NCBI GenBank assembly: GCA_000437595.1
Contig: FR899827.1
Coordinates: forward strand, 1 to 16,503
Length of the DNA: 16,503 nt
DNA from: Faecalibacterium sp. CAG:74
GTDB taxonomy: Bacteria > Bacillota > Clostridia > Christensenellales > Aristaeellaceae
Direction: 5' to 3'
Positions 1 through 7,371 of this stretch are shown piece after piece (position 1 is the first letter of the stretch; every line of letters starts with the position of its first letter). The position numbers and the translations under genes were made by a program. Under the pieces are notes generated by a model. The model saw nothing but the letters and a program-made list of their open reading frames with translations, ran no database searches and was not told where the DNA came from.

Positions 1-15
1 AAGACATCGCCAGAC

Positions 16-44
16 GCGCCGCCGAATTGTGCGGTGGTGCCTTA
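16..44. repeat. Hairpin repeat, copy 1, directly after atpC
   Basis: An imperfect inverted repeat. Arms 16-24 (gcgccgccg) and 32-40 (cggtggtgc) enclose the 7-nt loop aattgtg. On the plus strand all 9 positions pair, two of them as G-T; on the minus strand those two become A-C mismatches. The loop, 3' arm and flank match a second copy at 9950-9984 (22 of 24 bases identical over 21-44), and both copies run into the stop codon of a minus-strand gene. No T-tract follows on the minus strand, so it does not look like a standard intrinsic terminator. Function unknown. Confidence 0.6.
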
Positions 45-458
45 GTCCAAATTCTCCGAATGGTGCTTGACGCGCAGACGGGTCAGCGCGCGCGCCAGCT
101 GCGCCTGCGTTTCCAGATACTCGCGGCGGCTCTGCTTTTGCAGCAGGGCTTCGCGCGCCGCGTCCGCCTTCTGCTGATTGCGGATGCGGTCGATGTCCTC
201 CGGCTTTTCCGCCGTCTCCACCAGCACCAGCACATGGTTGTCCTCAATCTTGATCATCCCATGCGACACGGCAGCCAGACGCGGCTTTTCGCCGGGAACG
301 GTGTAGCTGAGTTCGCCGGGGCTGATGGCGGCAATGGCATTGCTGTGGTGCGCCAGCACACCGCGCTTACCATCGGGCGTCGGCACAACCAGCGATTCGC
401 ATTCGCCCTCATAGAAGGCGGACGACGCGGAGAGGATATTGAGCTGAAACGTGTCCAT
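42..458 (-). CDS. atpC: F1F0 ATP synthase subunit epsilon
   Basis: Epsilon subunit of the F1 central stalk. With gamma it forms the rotor shaft, and its C-terminal helices can inhibit ATP hydrolysis. The 138 residues have the usual length and layout. The N-terminal beta-sandwich (about 1-85) includes the typical VPTPDGKRGVLAHHSNAI stretch and GELSY. It is followed by a charged two-helix C-terminal domain (about 88-138). It is the last gene of the operon and starts only 3 nt after the atpD stop. Its ribosome binding site AAGGAG lies at the end of atpD, so the two are probably translationally coupled. It ends in TAA, and a hairpin repeat begins at that stop. Identification is secure from sequence and position. 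Confidence 0.96.
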   Translation of the reverse strand: MDTFQLNILSASSAFYEGECESLVVPTPDGKRGVLAHHSNAIAAISPGELSYTVPGEKPRLAAVSHGMIKIEDNHVLVLVETAEKPEDIDRIRNQQKADAAREALLQKQSRREYLETQAQLARALTRLRVKHHSENLD

Positions 459-461
459 CGC

Positions 462-1856
462 TTACTGCTCCTTCGCGGCTTTGGCTTTGACATCCTCAAT
501 CGTGCCAACGTTGAAGAAGGCGGATTCAGGATAATCGTCCATTTCGCCGGACAGAATCGCCTTGAAGCTGCGGATGGTGTCCTTCAGCGGGACATACACG
601 CCCTTGATGCCTGTGAACTTCTCCGCAACGTGGAACGGCTGGGACAGGAAGCGCTGCACCTTGCGGGCGCGCGCAACCGTCAGACGATCCTCTTCGCTGA
701 GTTCCTCGATGCCCAAGATGGCAATAATATCCTGCAAATCAGCGTATTTTTGCAGAATTTCCTGCACCGCACGCGCCGTTTCGTAGTGCTCCTGACCGAC
801 GATATCCGCCTCCAGAATACGGGAGGTGGATGCCAGCGGGTCAACGGCCGGGTAAATGCCCTGCTCGGAAATCTTACGGCTCAAAACAGTCGTTGCGTCC
901 AGATGGGTGAACGTCTGCGCAGGGGCGGGGTCAGTCAAGTCATCAGCGGGAACGTAAACCGCCTGTACGGACGTAACAGAGCCGTTGCGCGTGGAGGTAA
1001 TGCGCTCCTGCAGCTGCCCCATTTCGGTCGCCAGCGTCGGCTGATAGCCAACAGCGGACGGCATACGCCCCAGCAGGGTCGAAACCTCCGAACCTGCCTG
1101 CACAAAGCGGAAGATGTTGTCAATGAACAGCAGCACGTCCTTATGCTCCACGTCGCGGAAGTACTCCGACATCGTCAGCCCGGACAGCGCCACGCGCATA
1201 CGCACACCCGGCGCTTCGTTCATCTGCCCAAAGACCAGCGCCGTCTTGGAAATGACGCCGCTTTCCATCATCTCGTTCCACAGGTCGTTGCCCTCGCGGC
1301 TGCGCTCGCCAACGCCAGTGAAGATGGAATAGCCGCCATGCTCGGACGCGACGTTGGTAATCAGCTCCTGAATCAGAACCGTTTTGCCGACGCCAGCGCC
1401 GCCGAACAGGCCGATTTTGCCGCCCTTGGCATACGGCTCCAGCAGGTCAATGACCTTGATGCCGGTTTCCAGAATGCTCACGACCGGGCTTTGCTCGGCA
1501 AAGGACGGCGCTTGGCGGTGGATGCTCCATTTTTCGGTGGATGCCGGAAGCGCCTCGCCGCCGTCAATCGGGTCGCCCAGGACGTTGAACATACGCCCCA
1601 GGGTCGCGTCGCCGACGGGAACACTGATGCCGCGTCCAGTCGCCTCCACCGTCATGCCGCGCGAAAGCCCTTCGCTGGGCGCCAGCATGATGCAGCGGAC
1701 AGTATGTTCATCCATGTGCTGCGCCACTTCCATGGTGCGCACTTCGTCTTCCACTTGGACGCGCAGTGCTTCGCGAATCTTCGGCAGCTGTCCTTCCTGA
1801 AACTCACAGTCCACCACAGGGCCGGACACCTGCACGATTTTGCCATAGCTCAGCAT
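462..1856 (-). CDS. atpD: F1F0 ATP synthase subunit beta (catalytic)
   Basis: Catalytic subunit of the F1 hexamer, making ATP from ADP and phosphate at the alpha/beta interface on the cytoplasmic side. The 464-aa length is normal. Visible motifs are the N-terminal barrel start GKIVQVSGPVVD, the Walker A loop GGAGVGKT at 152-159, the catalytic glutamate in GVGERSREGNDLW (E184), the Walker B strand VLLFIDNIF around 241-249, and a DELSEED-like loop written EELSEED near residue 390. The ATG at 1856 overlaps the end of atpG by 7 nt and is preceded by AAGGTG inside atpG. No key residue is missing. Confidence 0.98.
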   Translation of the reverse strand: MLSYGKIVQVSGPVVDCEFQEGQLPKIREALRVQVEDEVRTMEVAQHMDEHTVRCIMLAPSEGLSRGMTVEATGRGISVPVGDATLGRMFNVLGDPIDGGEALPASTEKWSIHRQAPSFAEQSPVVSILETGIKVIDLLEPYAKGGKIGLFGGAGVGKTVLIQELITNVASEHGGYSIFTGVGERSREGNDLWNEMMESGVISKTALVFGQMNEAPGVRMRVALSGLTMSEYFRDVEHKDVLLFIDNIFRFVQAGSEVSTLLGRMPSAVGYQPTLATEMGQLQERITSTRNGSVTSVQAVYVPADDLTDPAPAQTFTHLDATTVLSRKISEQGIYPAVDPLASTSRILEADIVGQEHYETARAVQEILQKYADLQDIIAILGIEELSEEDRLTVARARKVQRFLSQPFHVAEKFTGIKGVYVPLKDTIRSFKAILSGEMDDYPESAFFNVGTIEDVKAKAAKEQ

Positions 1857-2743
1857 GACTGCACCTTCTTTCTTTTCTGTGCCTTTGCGCCGGAGGATAC
1901 TTCAGTAATCTCCTGCGTAATCGACGCCTGACGCACGCGGTTATACTGCACCGAGAGCGACGCAAGCATCTTGTCGGCATTTTCCCCGGCGGAGGACATA
2001 GCGGTCATGCGGGCGTTCTGTTCCGCACAGAAGCTGTCCACCAGCGCGCTGTACACGAAACCCGTGATATAACTGCGGATGACGTTGTCCAGCACCGCCT
2101 CAACGCCGGGCGTAAACTCAAAGTGAACACTGCCCGGCGCGGCGACGGACGCGAAATCGCCCCGGTGAAAGGGCAGAAGGCGCGTGCTGGTCGCTTCGGC
2201 GCTCAGGCTGTTCTTCATATCGGTATAGACAATGAACAATTTCTGGAATTCGCCATTGTCGTAGCGTTCCAGCAGGATATCGCAGATTTCGCGTGCGCGG
2301 TGCAGCGTCGGATTCTGCGCGGGATAGAGGAAGGACTTCTCAATCGGGACGCCCGCCTGCGCAAAATGCTGGCGGCCATATTCACCCACGACGAATAGCT
2401 CCGTCTCCGGATGCTCATGCAGCATCTCCCGCGCAATTTTCAGCACATTGTGGTTATACGCGCCCGCCATGCCCTTATCCGCCGTGATGACGAGGCAGGC
2501 GTACTCCCCTTCCAGCTTCGGCGCGCCCGCCGGCGGATAGAAGTAACGGCTGTCCACGTCCGGTACGGTGCGGAAGATGCGCTTGATTTCGCCTTTGAGC
2601 GCGTCGAAGTACGGGCGGGTACGGTTCAGCTCGTTCTTCGCCTTCCGCAGTTTCGTGGAGGAAATCAGGTACATGGCGTTGGTGATTTTCTGCGTATCCT
2701 TGATGCTGGCGATGCGGCTTTTGATTTCCTTTGCGCTCGGCAT
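1850..2743 (-). CDS. atpG: F1F0 ATP synthase subunit gamma
   Basis: Central rotor shaft that couples c-ring rotation to conformational change in the alpha3-beta3 hexamer. The 297 residues begin with the conserved N-terminal coiled-coil helix (KEIKSRIASIKDTQKITNAM). In the middle is the Rossmann-like segment with ITADKGMAGAYNHNV, and near the C-terminus the second coiled-coil helix ends in the family signature YNRVRQASITQEITEVSSGA. A short basic tail (AKAQKRKKVQSC) runs past the usual end and overlaps the atpD start by 7 nt. The ATG at 2743 follows the atpA stop by 3 nt and has AAGGAG 8 nt upstream, within the last codons of atpA. Normal otherwise. Confidence 0.97.
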   Translation of the reverse strand: MPSAKEIKSRIASIKDTQKITNAMYLISSTKLRKAKNELNRTRPYFDALKGEIKRIFRTVPDVDSRYFYPPAGAPKLEGEYACLVITADKGMAGAYNHNVLKIAREMLHEHPETELFVVGEYGRQHFAQAGVPIEKSFLYPAQNPTLHRAREICDILLERYDNGEFQKLFIVYTDMKNSLSAEATSTRLLPFHRGDFASVAAPGSVHFEFTPGVEAVLDNVIRSYITGFVYSALVDSFCAEQNARMTAMSSAGENADKMLASLSVQYNRVRQASITQEITEVSSGAKAQKRKKVQSC

Positions 2744-2746
2744 GGA

Positions 2747-4513
2747 TTACTCCTTCCTGAAGCGCTCAGCGTTCGCGGCGAGATATTCCTCCGCGATGCG
2801 CAGAATCTCCTGCTTCATATCGTCCGTCAGCACCTTTTCGTCTTCCAGCGAACGGCAGAGGTCGGAATGTTCCTGCTCGAAGTGATCAAGCAGCGCATCG
2901 CGGAAGTCCGTCACGTCCTTCACTGCCACCTTCGACAGCACATGCCCCATCGCACACACCAGCACAATGACCTGCTGGTGCATACTCAGCGGATGATACT
3001 GCTTCTGGCGGAGGATGCGCATCAGACCCTGCCCATAGTGCAGCTGTTCCTTCGTGCTGTCATCCAAATCGCTGGAGAACTGCGTAAACACTTCCATCTC
3101 GCGGTACTGCGCCAAGTCCAGGCGCAGGCTGCCGGTCGCTTTCTTCGTCGCCTTCGTCTGCGCCGCGCCGCCAACACGGGACACGGACAGACCGACATTG
3201 ACTGCCGGGCGCTGACCTGCAAAGAACAGGTCGCTTTCGAGGAAAATCTGACCGTCGGTGATGGAAATGATGTTCGTCGGGATATACGCGGACACGTCGC
3301 CCGCCTGCGTCTCGACAATCGGGAGCGCGGTCATGCTGCCGCCGCCGAGCTTGTCGCTCAGGTGCGCCGAGCGCTCCAGCAGACGGGAATGCAGGTAGAA
3401 CACGTCGCCCGGATATGCCTCGCGGCCCGGCGCGCGCTCCAGCAGCAGACTCATGGCACGGTAGGCAATGGCGTGCTTGGAGAGGTCGTCATAGACAATC
3501 AGCACGTCGCGTCCCTTGTGCATGTAATATTCCGCCATCGCGCAGCCCGCGTAAGGCGCAATGTACTGCATGGTGTCCGCTTCGCCCGCCGTTGCGCTGA
3601 CGACGACGCAGTAGTCCATTGCGTCGCGCTTGCGCAGATTCTCCACCAGCTGGGCAACGCTCGACACCTTCTGACCGATGGCAACGTACACGCAGATAAC
3701 GTTCTTGCCCTTCTGATTCAGCATGGCGTCCAGCGCAATCGCCGTTTTGCCCGTCTGACGGTCGCCGATAATCAGTTCGCGCTGACCGCGGCCAATCGGG
3801 AACATGGCGTCGATGGACAGCAGCCCTGTTTCCATCGGCGTATCAACACTTTGACGGTCGATGATGCCGGGCGCGGGTTCTTCCACCGGGCGATAGCCGT
3901 CCGCCGGAATCGCGTCTCCCCCGTCAATCGGGCGTCCGAGCGCATCCACCACGCGGCCAAGGAACGCGTCGCCCACGGGAACACCCGCGGTCTTCCCCGT
4001 GCGCGCAACCTTGCTGCCCGCGGAAATATCATCGGCATTGTCAAACAGGATGCAGCCCGTCTCGTTGCGGCGCAGATCCTGCACCATGCCTTTGATACCG
4101 TTGTCAAACATGAGGATTTCGCCATACGCGGCATGTTCCAGCCCCTCGACAACCGCAATGCCGTCGCCAATGGACTTGACCGTCCCGACTTCGCTGCTCT
4201 TGGCAAGCAGACGGAACTCGTCGATGCTGCTGCGCAGAAGCGGGATGATGTCCTTGCGCGTGTTCTTCGCCACAAGCTGCTCCACCTGCTGGCGGAACTG
4301 CTCCATGCGGCCCTTCGCGCTCCAGTCGTAGACCTCGCTCCCCACATGCAGCTGGAAGCCGCTCTTCAGCGAGGCATCCTGCTGGATGGTCAGCGCAACA
4401 TCCTCGCCATACTTTTTCTGGAGAAAGGTGCGGATGCCCTGCTCCTGATGCTCATCCGGCGGCGTGACGCAAAGCAGCGTGGCCGTCAGACGGCTCTGCT
4501 TCGTATCAGTCAT
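2747..4513 (-). CDS. atpA: ATP synthase alpha subunit with N-terminal delta-subunit domain (delta-alpha fusion)
   Basis: Non-catalytic nucleotide-binding alpha subunit with an N-terminal extension. Counting from the ATG at 4513, residues about 98-588 are ordinary alpha: GTVKSIGDGIAVVEGLEHA at the start of the barrel, P-loop GDRQTGKT at 250-257, YDDLSKHAIAYR, SRVGGAAQTK. The E. coli alpha P-loop lies near residue 170, so about 80 residues are added. This extension (8-80) reads like the C-terminal domain of the delta subunit (AtpH): QQDASLKSGFQLHVG then YDWSAKGRMEQFRQQV, compare the AtpH pattern D.S...G..I..GD.V.D.SV.GRLE.L. No other atpH exists in the operon, and this gene occupies its place. 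The ATG at 4513 is chosen because AGGAGG lies 9 nt upstream; the in-frame ATG at 4519 has only 3 nt of spacing. It overlaps atpF by 8 nt. Confidence 0.95.
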   Translation of the reverse strand: MTDTKQSRLTATLLCVTPPDEHQEQGIRTFLQKKYGEDVALTIQQDASLKSGFQLHVGSEVYDWSAKGRMEQFRQQVEQLVAKNTRKDIIPLLRSSIDEFRLLAKSSEVGTVKSIGDGIAVVEGLEHAAYGEILMFDNGIKGMVQDLRRNETGCILFDNADDISAGSKVARTGKTAGVPVGDAFLGRVVDALGRPIDGGDAIPADGYRPVEEPAPGIIDRQSVDTPMETGLLSIDAMFPIGRGQRELIIGDRQTGKTAIALDAMLNQKGKNVICVYVAIGQKVSSVAQLVENLRKRDAMDYCVVVSATAGEADTMQYIAPYAGCAMAEYYMHKGRDVLIVYDDLSKHAIAYRAMSLLLERAPGREAYPGDVFYLHSRLLERSAHLSDKLGGGSMTALPIVETQAGDVSAYIPTNIISITDGQIFLESDLFFAGQRPAVNVGLSVSRVGGAAQTKATKKATGSLRLDLAQYREMEVFTQFSSDLDDSTKEQLHYGQGLMRILRQKQYHPLSMHQQVIVLVCAMGHVLSKVAVKDVTDFRDALLDHFEQEHSDLCRSLEDEKVLTDDMKQEILRIAEEYLAANAERFRKE

Positions 4514-5006
4514 GGTCATTCTCCTCCTGCGCAGCCTTCAGGAAGCTGTCATAGAGTGCCTTGTCGAACGCGGGGTCGTTTTCTTTGTCCATCAGCTTGC
4601 CCGTAGCGGAGACAACCATCTGGGCAATGTCCTTCTTCGCGCCTTCGAGCATGGCATTGCGCTCCTGCTCGGCGGCACCGCGGGCATTCTTGAGCAGCTT
4701 GTCCGCGTCTGCCTGTGCGCGCTGCATCCGCTCCTGGCGCTGACGGTCAGCTTCCTGCGCGGCAGCGGCGTTCTTCTGGCGGATTTCTTCATCCGCACCC
4801 GCCAGCTTCGCGTTATACTCCGCCAGCGTCGCTTCCGCCTGCGACTTCGCCTCCTGCGCCTGCTTCTCCAAATCAGCAAAGTGATCCTCGCGCTTCTTCA
4901 TGAAGGCGACAACCGGCTTATACAGCAGCGTGTACAGCCCGAACGCCAGAATCACGAAATTGAACATGTGCAGCAGAATCTGCTGGAAATTGATATTCAG
5001 CGGCAT
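4506..5006 (-). CDS. atpF: F1F0 ATP synthase subunit b
   Basis: Peripheral stalk subunit, anchored in the membrane by one N-terminal helix and reaching up to F1 to hold the stator. The 166 residues are typical: a hydrophobic segment at about 8-30 (ILLHMFNFVILAFGLYTLLY), then KPVVAFMKKRED and a long charged, alanine- and glutamine-rich coiled coil to the C-terminus. There is no delta domain fused to its end, unlike the known mycobacterial b-delta fusion. The start at 5006 is preceded by AGGTGA. A 59-nt gap containing a perfect hairpin separates it from atpE, and its stop lies inside the start of atpA. Its usual partner, the delta C-terminal domain, here appears at the N-terminus of alpha. Confidence 0.96.
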   Translation of the reverse strand: MPLNINFQQILLHMFNFVILAFGLYTLLYKPVVAFMKKREDHFADLEKQAQEAKSQAEATLAEYNAKLAGADEEIRQKNAAAAQEADRQRQERMQRAQADADKLLKNARGAAEQERNAMLEGAKKDIAQMVVSATGKLMDKENDPAFDKALYDSFLKAAQEENDHD

Positions 5007-5020
5007 ATCTTCACCTGACT

Positions 5021-5046
5021 GAACAGACGTTTATAGCCGTCTGTTC
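5021..5046 (-). other. Intercistronic hairpin between atpE and atpF
   Basis: A perfect 9-bp inverted repeat: gaacagacg at 5021-5029 and cgtctgttc at 5038-5046, with an 8-nt loop. It lies in the 59-nt gap after the atpE stop and ends before the atpF ribosome binding site. No T-tract follows on the minus strand, so it is more likely an mRNA-stability or processing element than a terminator. The c subunit is needed in many copies per complex, so a stabiliser or partial block at this point would make sense (inference). Confidence 0.7.
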
Positions 5047-5065
5047 CCTTTCCTGCTCAAAGAAA

Positions 5066-5398
5066 TTACAGAACGAAAACGACCAGAATCGCAACAATCA
5101 GAGCGTAAATGATAGCCGTTTCGATGAAGACCAGACCAATCATCAGGCTGCCGCGGATGCTGTCGGTCGCTTCGGGCTGACGGGAAATTGCCTCCGTCGC
5201 CTTACCGATGGAAATGCCCATTGCAATAGCGCCTGCGCCAGCAGCCGCCGCAATCGCAATCGCGGCCGCAATCGCCTTCGCGGGAATCGCACTGTCAGTC
5301 GCTGCCGCAGCCGCTTCTTCAGCCAGCGCGGGGGCAAACACGGAGAGCATCAGCACAGCCATCAGAGCCAGAACGAGAACGCTTGCAAACTTCTTCAT
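5066..5398 (-). CDS. atpE: F1F0 ATP synthase subunit c with signal-peptide-like leader
   Basis: Proteolipid that forms the rotor ring and carries the translocated ion. From the ATG at 5398 it has 110 residues, longer than the usual 70-90. The first 26 (MKKFASVLVLALMAVLMLSV then FAPALA) look like a cleavable signal peptide ending in ALA. The remaining 84 form a standard hairpin: an Ala/Gly-rich helix 1, the cytoplasmic loop with RQPEA, and helix 2 with the ion-binding glutamate in FIETAIIYAL (E93). An in-frame TTG at 5416 is rejected because the AGGAGG ribosome binding site lies downstream of it, 9 nt before the chosen ATG. The gap to atpB is 19 nt. The leader is an inference from composition only. 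Confidence 0.96.
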   Translation of the reverse strand: MKKFASVLVLALMAVLMLSVFAPALAEEAAAAATDSAIPAKAIAAAIAIAAAAGAGAIAMGISIGKATEAISRQPEATDSIRGSLMIGLVFIETAIIYALIVAILVVFVL

Positions 5399-5417
5399 AA
5401 TCAAAATCCTCCTCAAA

Positions 5418-6278
5418 TCAATTCACCGCCGGAACAGCACCGGCGGGCTTCTTTTCCTTCTTCGCCTTTTTCTTCGGCGGTTCGCTGACCTCGCCGTAGT
5501 AGTTGGCTGTCAGCATGGTGAGAACGTAGGTCTGGATGAGCGCGTGCAGAATCGTGAACAGAACGCCCACAAGCACCGGCAGCACGAAGCTCAGAGAAAT
5601 CGTGTAGTACACCAGTTCCGACACCAGCAGACCGCTCAGCAGCGCGCCGAAAAGTCGGAAGCTCATGGAGATGGGCAGGGAAAATTCTTTCAGCGTGAGC
5701 AGGATGCCGCGTCCGCCATTGCTGGCAATGCCGCCGGACATGATGACGCCGTAGGACATCAGACCCATCGCAATCGCCGCGTTGATGTCAGACAGCGGCG
5801 CAGGCAGGGACATTGACATTCCCTCCGTCGTCACGCTCTGAATGCCCAGCAGTTCAAAGAGCGTGCCAACCGCGATGTACATTCCCGCGCTGAATATGTA
5901 CACGCCGAGGAACCCGTTGCGGTGCGGGCTGTACGACTTCGCCATATCCCGGAAGAACGAAACCAGCGCTTCCAGTGCGCTTTGCAGCTTGCCGGGAACG
6001 AGATTGAAGTGCGGAATTGCGAAAATTCGCAGCAGTGCCGCCACAACCAGCAGCATTCCCGTAACCACCCAGTCGGAAATGACCGACGGGTTCACCTGCA
6101 TCCCCAGAAAAGCCATCTGGTTGTCTTCATGCAGCACGGCATCCTTCATGACCGCCTGAATGGACTCGGTTTTTTCTCCGCCGGGGTCAGTCAGAAAGAT
6201 GGCTGCAAGCAAGGCCGCCAGCAGTACGATCATCACAAGGATGAGCCGTACACGGCTGTTTTTCTTCTCTTGCTTCAT
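5418..6278 (-). CDS. atpB: F1F0 ATP synthase subunit a
   Basis: Membrane stator subunit forming the two ion half-channels against the c ring. The 286 residues contain an N-terminal membrane helix (about 10-30), further hydrophobic segments and the conserved features of the family: PLSDINAAIAMGL in the middle, the essential arginine in SMSFRLFGALLSG (R208) and the glutamine in HALIQTYVLTMLTANYYGE (Q249). The C-terminal tail is strongly basic (PPKKKAKKEKKPAG). It is the first gene of the operon; no atpI or atpZ precedes it. The ATG at 6278 has GAGG 6 nt upstream and lies about 38 nt from the predicted transcription start. Confidence 0.97.
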   Translation of the reverse strand: MKQEKKNSRVRLILVMIVLLAALLAAIFLTDPGGEKTESIQAVMKDAVLHEDNQMAFLGMQVNPSVISDWVVTGMLLVVAALLRIFAIPHFNLVPGKLQSALEALVSFFRDMAKSYSPHRNGFLGVYIFSAGMYIAVGTLFELLGIQSVTTEGMSMSLPAPLSDINAAIAMGLMSYGVIMSGGIASNGGRGILLTLKEFSLPISMSFRLFGALLSGLLVSELVYYTISLSFVLPVLVGVLFTILHALIQTYVLTMLTANYYGEVSEPPKKKAKKEKKPAGAVPAVN

Positions 6279-6322
6279 ATTATACCTCGCTTCCGTGAGT
6301 TACTTTTGGGGAAACCATGCAC

Positions 6323-6351
6323 ATTATAGCACCGAGATTCGGAATTTGCAA
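6323..6351 (-). promoter_or_regulatory. Promoter of the atp operon
   Basis: On the minus strand there is a -35 box TTGCAA at 6346-6351 and a perfect -10 box TATAAT at 6323-6328, separated by 17 nt. A TG one base upstream of the -10 makes it an extended -10 site. It lies 45 nt before the atpB start. A terminator at 6412-6450 separates it from the gene upstream. This is a good match to a housekeeping sigma-70/SigA promoter. The remainder of the 186-nt gap shows nothing else. Confidence 0.8.
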
Positions 6352-6411
6352 TACGGGAAAAACGATTTCTTAGCGCAACCAGATTGGACAAATTCAACTG
6401 CGTCTGCGCGC

Positions 6412-6450
6412 AGAAAAATCCGCCGCGGCAAGGCTTTTTGCGGCGGCGGA
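6412..6450 (-). terminator. Intrinsic terminator of the yoaK-like gene
   Basis: Arms 6419-6431 (tccgccgcggcaa) and 6438-6450 (ttgcggcggcgga) pair over 13 positions with one G-G mismatch around a 6-nt loop. On the minus strand the stem is followed directly by TTTTTCT. It begins 14 nt after the stop of the upstream gene. The plus-strand side is also T-rich, so it could act in both directions, although no plus-strand gene is present. Confidence 0.9.
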
Positions 6451-6464
6451 CTTTCTATTTTAGA

Positions 6465-7262
6465 TTACCGTTTGTGAGTTGCGTTCTCCTTCAATTCCCG
6501 ATGCTCTTCTTTCAGTTCCTGCTTGAGCGTCCGGTCGATTTCCGCCGTTTCCTTGCGGATAGCGCTGATGTCCTTCTCGATAAGCGGATTCTGCTCCAGA
6601 TCCTCGCGGATGAACATCAGTGCGAAGGCTGCCAGCAGCAGCAGGCACGAAATCCAGATGGCATGTGCGCCGATGCGCCCTGCACTGACGCTGCCGATGC
6701 CCGCGCCCAGCGCAAAGAGCAGGATGATGCCGAAATAACGCAGCATCCGATCTTTCGCGTGCGATTCGTGCGTTTTGCTCCAAATGCAGAACGCCTCAAC
6801 GCCGCTGCGCAGGTCGCCAATGCACATCGTGCTGGCAAACGCATAGCCGTCCACCTTGCGGAACGCCTGCACCTGCATCGCGCAGGAGAACGACACGATG
6901 GCGTTCGCCAGCAGATTGCAGCTTTCGGGCAGGAAGCCGACAATCAGCAGCAGGAGCATTTCTCCCAGCACGACCAGCTGCCGCCAGTGCAGGCGCTGCA
7001 TGGAGCGGAAGCGCTCGCGCATTCTCTCCGCCACCAGCACACCGAAGGCAAACGCGCACAGCGGGATGAAGTAGTGCAGTACCATCCCCCACTGCCCGTC
7101 CATAATATGCGCGCTGAGCAGAACGATGTTGCCCGTCTGCGCGTTGGCGAACACTTTGCCGCGAAACAGGTAGGTATACGCATCCTGCAAGCCGCCGGAC
7201 AAGGACAAAAAGACGGCAGTCAGGAAAGATTCCGACATTTGACCGTGATGCATTGTTTTCAT
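6465..7262 (-). CDS. YoaK/DUF1275 family membrane protein
   Basis: A predicted integral membrane protein of the DUF1275 (YoaK) family, whose biochemical role is not established. From the ATG at 7262 it has 265 residues. The N-terminus shows the family pattern (LSLSGGLQDAYTYL, then FANAQTGNIVLLSAH), followed by about six hydrophobic segments (for example LVVLGEMLLLLIVGFLP, IILLFALGAGIG, AIWISCLLLLAAFALMF). A charged C-terminal tail of about 45 residues is likely helical or coiled-coil. The start is chosen because AGAGGA precedes it. The next upstream in-frame ATG, near 7301, falls at the predicted transcription start and would leave no ribosome binding site. It is monocistronic: own promoter, own terminator. 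Confidence 0.9.
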   Translation of the reverse strand: MKTMHHGQMSESFLTAVFLSLSGGLQDAYTYLFRGKVFANAQTGNIVLLSAHIMDGQWGMVLHYFIPLCAFAFGVLVAERMRERFRSMQRLHWRQLVVLGEMLLLLIVGFLPESCNLLANAIVSFSCAMQVQAFRKVDGYAFASTMCIGDLRSGVEAFCIWSKTHESHAKDRMLRYFGIILLFALGAGIGSVSAGRIGAHAIWISCLLLLAAFALMFIREDLEQNPLIEKDISAIRKETAEIDRTLKQELKEEHRELKENATHKR

Positions 7263-7308
7263 ACTAATTTCCTCTTTTCGGATGAAGGTGTGGCGCTTCA
7301 TCACACCT

Positions 7309-7338
7309 ATTATAGCACCACTGTCAAGCGGCGGAACA
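7309..7338 (-). promoter_or_regulatory. Extended -10 promoter of the yoaK-like gene
   Basis: A perfect -10 TATAAT at 7309-7314 lies within GGTGCTATAAT, so a TGn extension is present. The same 11 bases occur at the atp promoter. The -35 is weak: at 17-18 nt the best is TGTTCC-like, while a perfect TTGACA at 7322-7327 is only 7 nt away and too close to serve. The predicted leader is about 40 nt. Confidence 0.6.
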
Positions 7339-7351
7339 AAAAAGCTTCCGC
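7331..7351. other. Hairpin after the glycosyltransferase gene
   Basis: Perfect 6-bp inverted repeat gcggaa (7331-7336) / ttccgc (7346-7351) with a 9-nt loop holding a T-run on the minus strand. It starts about 20 nt after the stop of the glycosyltransferase gene. No T-tract follows the stem, so termination is doubtful. It overlaps the -35 area of the next promoter. Confidence 0.4.
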
Positions 7352-7371
7352 AAAAGTACGGCAGTTTGATG

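Noticed and set aside
4506..5006. b-delta fusion as in mycobacteria
   Set aside because: AtpF has the normal length of 166 residues with no delta-like domain at its end; the delta-like part is on alpha.
7331..7351. Intrinsic terminator for the glycosyltransferase gene
   Set aside because: The T-run is in the loop and none follows the stem on the minus strand, so it is listed only as a hairpin.
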